A stretch of DNA of 64,000 bases, taken from positions 19,555,808 through 19,619,807 of the forward strand of contig CM038214.1 of the NCBI GenBank assembly GCA_021442155.1. The letters are read 5' to 3'. Positions 59,190 through 64,000 of this stretch are shown piece after piece (position 1 is the first letter of the stretch; every line of letters begins with the position of its first letter). Origin of the DNA: Cymbidium sinense (taxonomy: Eukaryota > Streptophyta > Magnoliopsida > Asparagales > Orchidaceae). Below the pieces are notes generated by a model. That model saw only the letters and a list, made by a program, of their open reading frames with translations, did not search any database and had not been told where the DNA came from. Made by a program: the position numbers and the translations under genes.

Positions 59190-61321
59190 AGGTTTTAGGG
59201 TTACTTTAAGGTTTAGGTTTAGGGTTAGTTTAGGGTTTAAGGTTTAAGCTTTAGGGTTTGGGGTTTAGGGTTTGTGGTAGTAGGGTTTTAGGGTTTAGGT
59301 TTAGGGGGTTTAGGGTTTAGGTTTAGGGTTTAAGGTTTGTGGTTTAGGGTTAGGGTTTAGGGTTTGCAGGTTTAGTATTTTAATGGTTTAGAATAGGTTT
59401 TTTTAATTAAGTAAACTAGTACTTTATTTATTTAGTATTATTTTATTTATTTATTTTAGTATATTTATTTTATTTTAGTCTTTATTTATTTTAGGTTTAG
59501 TTTAGTTTAGTCAGTATTTTATTTTTTTTAGTTTAGTTTTAAGTTTTAGGCTTAAGTTTTTGTTTATTTTATTTTAGGTTTAGGTTTATTTTATTTTAAT
59601 TTTATTTTAGGTTTAGTTTTTTTTAGTTTAGGGTTTAGGTTTTAATTTATTTTTAGATTTTGTTTTTTAGTTCATTTTTTAGGTTTAGGTTTTTATTTAG
59701 TTTTTATTTTGTTTTATTTTAGGTTTATTTTATTTTTATTTTATGTTTAGTTTTTATTTTATTTAGGTTTTTTATTCAAAGGTTTATATTTATTTTATTT
59801 TAGTTATTTTTGATTTTTTATTTTATTCAATGTTTAGGTTTAAGTTTAGGTTTTGATTTGATTTTATTATTTTCTTCTATTTAGGTTTTTATTTATTTAT
59901 TTTTAAGTTTTATTTAGTTTAGGTTCAAGTATTTATGTTTTTAGTGTTAAGGGTTTAGGGTTTAGGGTGTAGGGTTTTATGGTGGGTTTAGCCCAGAGTT
60001 TAGGGCCCAGGGTTTGTGGAGGGTTGGGTCAGGGAGGGTCAGTCCTAGTTTAATGTAGTCTGTGGAAGTGGGGTTTAGGGCCCAGAGAGGTCAGCTCAGG
60101 TAGGGTCAGTGGGCCTACTTTAGCCCAGCTTTGTGGCTCATGATTTTAGGGCCTGTGGTGGGTCAGGGGGGGCTCAGTTTAGATCAGGGTGGGTGGCCTG
60201 GTAGGGCCCAGGTTAGGGTCAGTGGTAGGGTGGTTAGGGTTAGAGGTTAATAGGGCCTAGGGCCTAGGGCCTAGGATTTAGGGTCAGGCTAGGGAGGATT
60301 TAGGGTTTGGTTTTTAAAGCAAACCGCTAGTTTTAGGGTTTATGGTTATTTTATTTTAGTTTATTTTATTTTAAATTTTGTTTTAGGTTTATTTTTATTT
60401 TAATTTAGTTTAGTTTATTTATTTTAGGTTTATTTTTTTTAGTTTAGCTTAGTTTAGTTTATTTTTAGGTTTAAGTTTAGGTTTATGTTTATTTTTAGTT
60501 TTGTTATTTTTATTTTATTTTTAGGTTTAGGTTATATTTTTTACTTTTATTGGTTTTGAATTAAGTACTTATTTTATTTTTTTTGGTTTAGGCTTTAGGT
60601 TTTTATTTTAGGTTTATTTTTAGGTTTTATTATTTAGTTTATGTTTAAGTTTATTTTTAGTTTATTTTATTTTATTTAGTTTAGGGTTTACATTTAGGTT
60701 ATTTTTGGTTCAGGTTTACATTTTATTTGTTTTAGTTTAGTTTATTTTAGTTTAGGTTTAGGTTTATTTTCCTTTATTTATTTTATGCTTATATTTTTTA
60801 TGATTAGGGCTTAGGTTTTATTTATTTATTAATTTTTATGTTTTATTTTTATCTTTAATTTTTATGTTTAGGTTTATATTTAGTTTTTATTTTATTTTAT
60901 GTTATTTTATTTTTATTATACATTTAGTTTATATTTTATTTAAATTTTTTATTTTTAGGTCTATTTATTTCTTATTTTAGTTTTGGTTTTTATTCATTCT
61001 ATTTTAGTTTAGCTTTTATTTTTTATTTTATTTTTTTTAGGTTAAGGTTTAGGTTTAAATTTTTATTTTCTTTTATTTTATTATTTTATTTTACATCATG
61101 TTATTTATATATTTTATTTTTTAGGTCTTATTTAGTTTAGGTTTAAGTTTTTAGCTTTTTATGGTTTAGGGTTTAACATTTAGGGTTTGGGTTTTAGTGT
61201 TTAGGGTTTAGGGTTTAGGTTTTAAGGGGTAGGTTTTAGGATTTAGGATTTAGGGTTTAGGGTTTTAGGCTTTAGACTATAAGGTTTAGGTTTTAGGTTT
61301 AGGGTTTAGTGGTATTTGGTT
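59190..61321 (+). repeat. Satellite units
   Basis: Start motifs lie at 59,403 (TTTTAATTAAGTAAAC) and 60,311 (TTTTTAAAGCAAACC). Landmark 3 relatives are at 59,770 and 60,950, landmark 2 at about 60,496. A strongly C-rich island lies at 60,000-60,290. No gene is present. Confidence 0.8.
60000..60290 (+). other. C-rich island
   Basis: GCCCAGAG, GGGCCCAGGG, GGTCAGGGAGGGTCAG and GGGCCTAGGGCCTAGGGCCT words replace TTTAGGG-like ones. The GGGCCTA run at about 60,252-60,272 has a perfect seven-base period, the same period as the telomere repeat, with TTT replaced by CCT. Confidence 0.75.
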
Positions 61322-61750
61322 TTTTCTTTTAACAGAGAATAAATAGATTCAACATTTCTTCTTTTCAATTTCATCAACAAAGTAACACACCAAGTTTTCT
61401 AAGACACAAGCGATGACATAGATAAATAATGAGCACACATAGAGAAAATCAAAAACCCTAGATAACTAGAGCCGTGTCTACTATAAAGACATAGTTCCAT
61501 AAAAAACAAATCAAGTTTCTCATTCAATTTCTCTAGTTTCAAAAACCACCCCAGCCTCTTGAGTAGGGATTCACCATCATATCCGATCTCCCTTTTCCAC
61601 CACCACGGAAACCTTCTCCCCTCCCACCTCCATATCCACCAGCCTCTCTAGATCCCCCACCACCACTATGATAATTACTGCCTTTGCCTTCGCCTCCACC
61701 GCTAGATTTAGACTAAGCCTGGTTGATGGTGATGTTTCTACCATCAAGGT
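61322..61750 (-). pseudogene. GRP retro-fragment H (right edge lost)
   Basis: The left end TATTCTCTGTTAAAAGAAAA is at 61,322. The minus strand reads the tail codons GGSGGYGGG-like through GGGGGS with deletions. The right edge stops a few bases before the common AATGGGCAGAAC boundary, where telomere-like sequence starts (61,750). The 3' UTR is well kept. Confidence 0.83.
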
Positions 61751-64000
61751 TTAGAGTAGTAAGTTTTAGGGTTTAGGGTTTGGGATTAGGGTTTAGGGTT
61801 TAGTCTTAGGTTAGGATTTAGCATTTATGGTTTAGTGTTTAGGGTTTAGGGTTTAGGGTTTTAGGGTTTATGCTTTAGTGTGGGTTTGGGTTGGGGAGGG
61901 TTAGGTTAAGGGAGAGTATATGATGGGGTTTAGGGTTTAGGGTTTAGGATTTAGTTTAAAGGTTTTTATTTTAAATTAAAAAGGTTTAGGTTTATTTAGT
62001 ATATTTAGTTTATTTTATACTTATTTTAGATTACTTTATATTTTACTTTTATTTAGGTTTTATTTTCATTTTTATTTAGTTTAGTTTATTTAGTTTAGGT
62101 TTATTTATTATAGTTTTTATTTTAGTTTATTTTTTAGGTTTAGGTTTTGGTTTTGGTTTATTTTATAGTTGAGTTTTTTTTTTTCAGATTTTTGTTTTAT
62201 TTTATATTTTTAGGTTTACGTTTAGGTTTTTATTTTATTTTTTAGGTTTAGGTTTTAGGTTTTTATTTTAGGGTTATTTTTTGGTTTTTTTAGTTTAGGT
62301 TTAGGTTTATTTATAGTTTATTTTATTTTATTTAGCTTAGGTTTCGATTTAGGTTTAGTTTATTTTAGGTTTAGGTTTTATTTATTTTAGTTTAGTTTAT
62401 TTTAGTTTAGGTTTAGGTTTATTTTATTTTGTTTATTTTAGGTTTTGGTTTTTTTTAAGTTTAAGGTTTAGGTTTTATTTTTTATTTAATTTTAGGTTTA
62501 TTTTTTAGGTTTAGGTTTTTATTTAGTTTTTATTTTATTTTATTTTAGGTTTATTTTTTATTTTACATCTAGTTCTTATTTTATTTAGGGTTTTATTCCA
62601 GGTTTATTTTATTTTGTTAGTTTAGGTTTTAATTATCTTAATTTTGTTTAGTTTTATTTTTTATTTTATTTTTTAGGTTTAGGTTTAGGTTTAGGTGAAG
62701 GTTTTAGTTTAGGTTTTAATTTTAGTTTATTTATTTATTTTATTTTATGTTTTATCCAGTTTAGGTTTAGGTTTAGGTTTGTGGTTTGGGTTTAGGGTTT
62801 AGTGTAGGGTTTAGCCAGGATCTTAGGTTTGGGGTCAGGTCCAGTCCAAGGTTAGTGTAGGGTTTAGGGTTTAGGTTTTAGGGTTTGAGTTTTGGGTTTG
62901 GTAGGGTTTAGGGTTTAGTGTGTGGTTTAGGGCCTCAGGATTTATGATCTAGGGTTTAGGGTTTTATTTTATTTTTATTTTTTATTTTATGAAATTAAGT
63001 AAAGTGGTAAGTTTGGTTTTATTTAGTTTATTTTATTTATTTTAGTTTATTTACTTTTCAAATTTATTTAGGTTTACTTTATCTTTCTTTGTTTAGTTTA
63101 TTTATTTTAGGTTTTATTTTAGTTTAAGTTTTTATTTTAGTTTATTTATGTTTATAGTTTTATTTTTTAGTTTTATTTGTATTTTTATTTTATTTTAGGT
63201 TTATGTATTATTTTTATTTTAGGTTTAGGTTTAGGTTTTATATTTTTATATGTTTAAGTTTTAGGTTTTATTTTAGGTATTTTTAGGTTTTCTTTTAAGT
63301 TTAGGTTTAGGTTTATTTTAGTTTATTTTATTTTATTTTATTTAGATTTAAGTTTATTTTAGGTTTAGGCCTTATTTAGTTTAGGGTATATGTTTTATTT
63401 TATTTATTTATAAGTTTTTATTTTATTTTAATTTTAGGTTTTATTTAGTTTTATTTCATTTTATTTTAAGTTTTCTTTTTTTTTAGGTTTAATTTTTTTT
63501 GTTTAAGATTTTATTTTAAGTTTTAGGTTTATATTTATTAGATTTTAGTTTAGTTTTTATTTATTATTTTATTTATTTTTTGTTTAAGTTTTAGGTTTTT
63601 ATTTTAGGTTTATTTAATTTTTATTTTATATTTAATTTTTATTTTATTTTATGTTAGATTTAAGTTTTATTTTATTTTTTTAGGTTTAGGTTTTAAGTTT
63701 TTATTTTAGGTTTAATCAGGTTTAATTTTTAGTTTTTAGGTTTATTTTAGTTTATTTTATTTTATTTAGTTTAGGTTTAGGTTTAAGTTTAGATTTTAGA
63801 TTTTATTTTAGTTTAGGTATAGGTTTATTTTATTTTGTTTATTTTATTTTATTTTAGGCTTAAGTTTTTTTTTATTTTAGGGTTTAGGTTTTTATTTATT
63901 TTATGTTTATTTTTTAGGTTTACTTTTAATTAATTTTAGGTTTAGTTTAGGTTTAAGTTTTGGTTCATATTTTGGTTTTAGTTTAAATTTTCATTTTATT
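61751..64000 (+). repeat. Satellite units to the window end
   Basis: A TTTAGGG-rich part, then start motifs at 61,967 (TTTTAAATTAAAAAGG) and 62,992 (AAATTAAGTAAAGTGG), 1,022 bp apart. Landmark 2 (GTTGAGTTTTTT) is at 62,168 and landmark 3 (TTATTCCAGG) at 62,593. The last unit is still TTTATTTTA-rich at 64,000, so the array continues beyond the window. Confidence 0.8.

Overview
The window is plant nuclear repeat DNA. The evidence is TTTAGGG-type (plant telomere-like) repeats, Ty3/gypsy of the Tat group, Ty1/copia, an RTE-type LINE, an L1-type LINE, and the broken tail of a glycine-rich RNA-binding protein (GRP) of the plant GRP7 family. I found no intact host gene, tRNA or rRNA. It looks subtelomeric, or like a large interstitial telomere-like block, of an angiosperm; I cannot name the species.

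The scaffold is a degenerate TTTAGGG-derived array with the G-rich strand always on +. It occupies 1-6,726, 21,821-41,0xx, 48,606-48,930 and 58,414-64,000. Outside the first 4.5 kb it is not random decay. It is built of roughly 1.0-1.4 kb units that share ordered landmarks: an AATTAAGTAAACC-like start, GTTGAGTTTTATTTT at about +125-195, TATTCTTAGG at about +370-650, then a TTTAGGG-rich part that sometimes turns C-rich. Nine fragments of one GRP retrocopy (3' half of the coding region plus 3' UTR, minus strand) sit in the TTTAGGG part of units. Their ends are almost identical, so the retrocopy appears to have been captured once and amplified with the satellite.

Mobile elements interrupt the array. 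From 8.7 to 21.8 kb lies a decayed Tat-type Ty3/gypsy element, split at 9.72/14.04 kb by a 5'-truncated Ty1/copia element that keeps part of integrase, RT, RNase H and a ~2.1 kb 3' LTR. A second copy of the Tat region, without the copia insertion, lies at 48.9-58.4 kb. Both copies carry the same long 3' noncoding region (a ~420 bp repeat, a CCCTAGTGGA micro-repeat and a ~350 bp AT-rich tandem repeat). Both end at the same base against telomere-like DNA, with a GRP fragment about 300 bp further on, so this is a segmental duplication. An RTE LINE (23.1-24.8 kb, +) and a nearly full-length L1 LINE (41.0-48.6 kb, -) were inserted into the array separately.

The only sequence not explained is 6.83-8.69 kb, next to a 100-N assembly gap. 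All coding sequences are pseudogenes with stops, frameshifts or lost catalytic residues.
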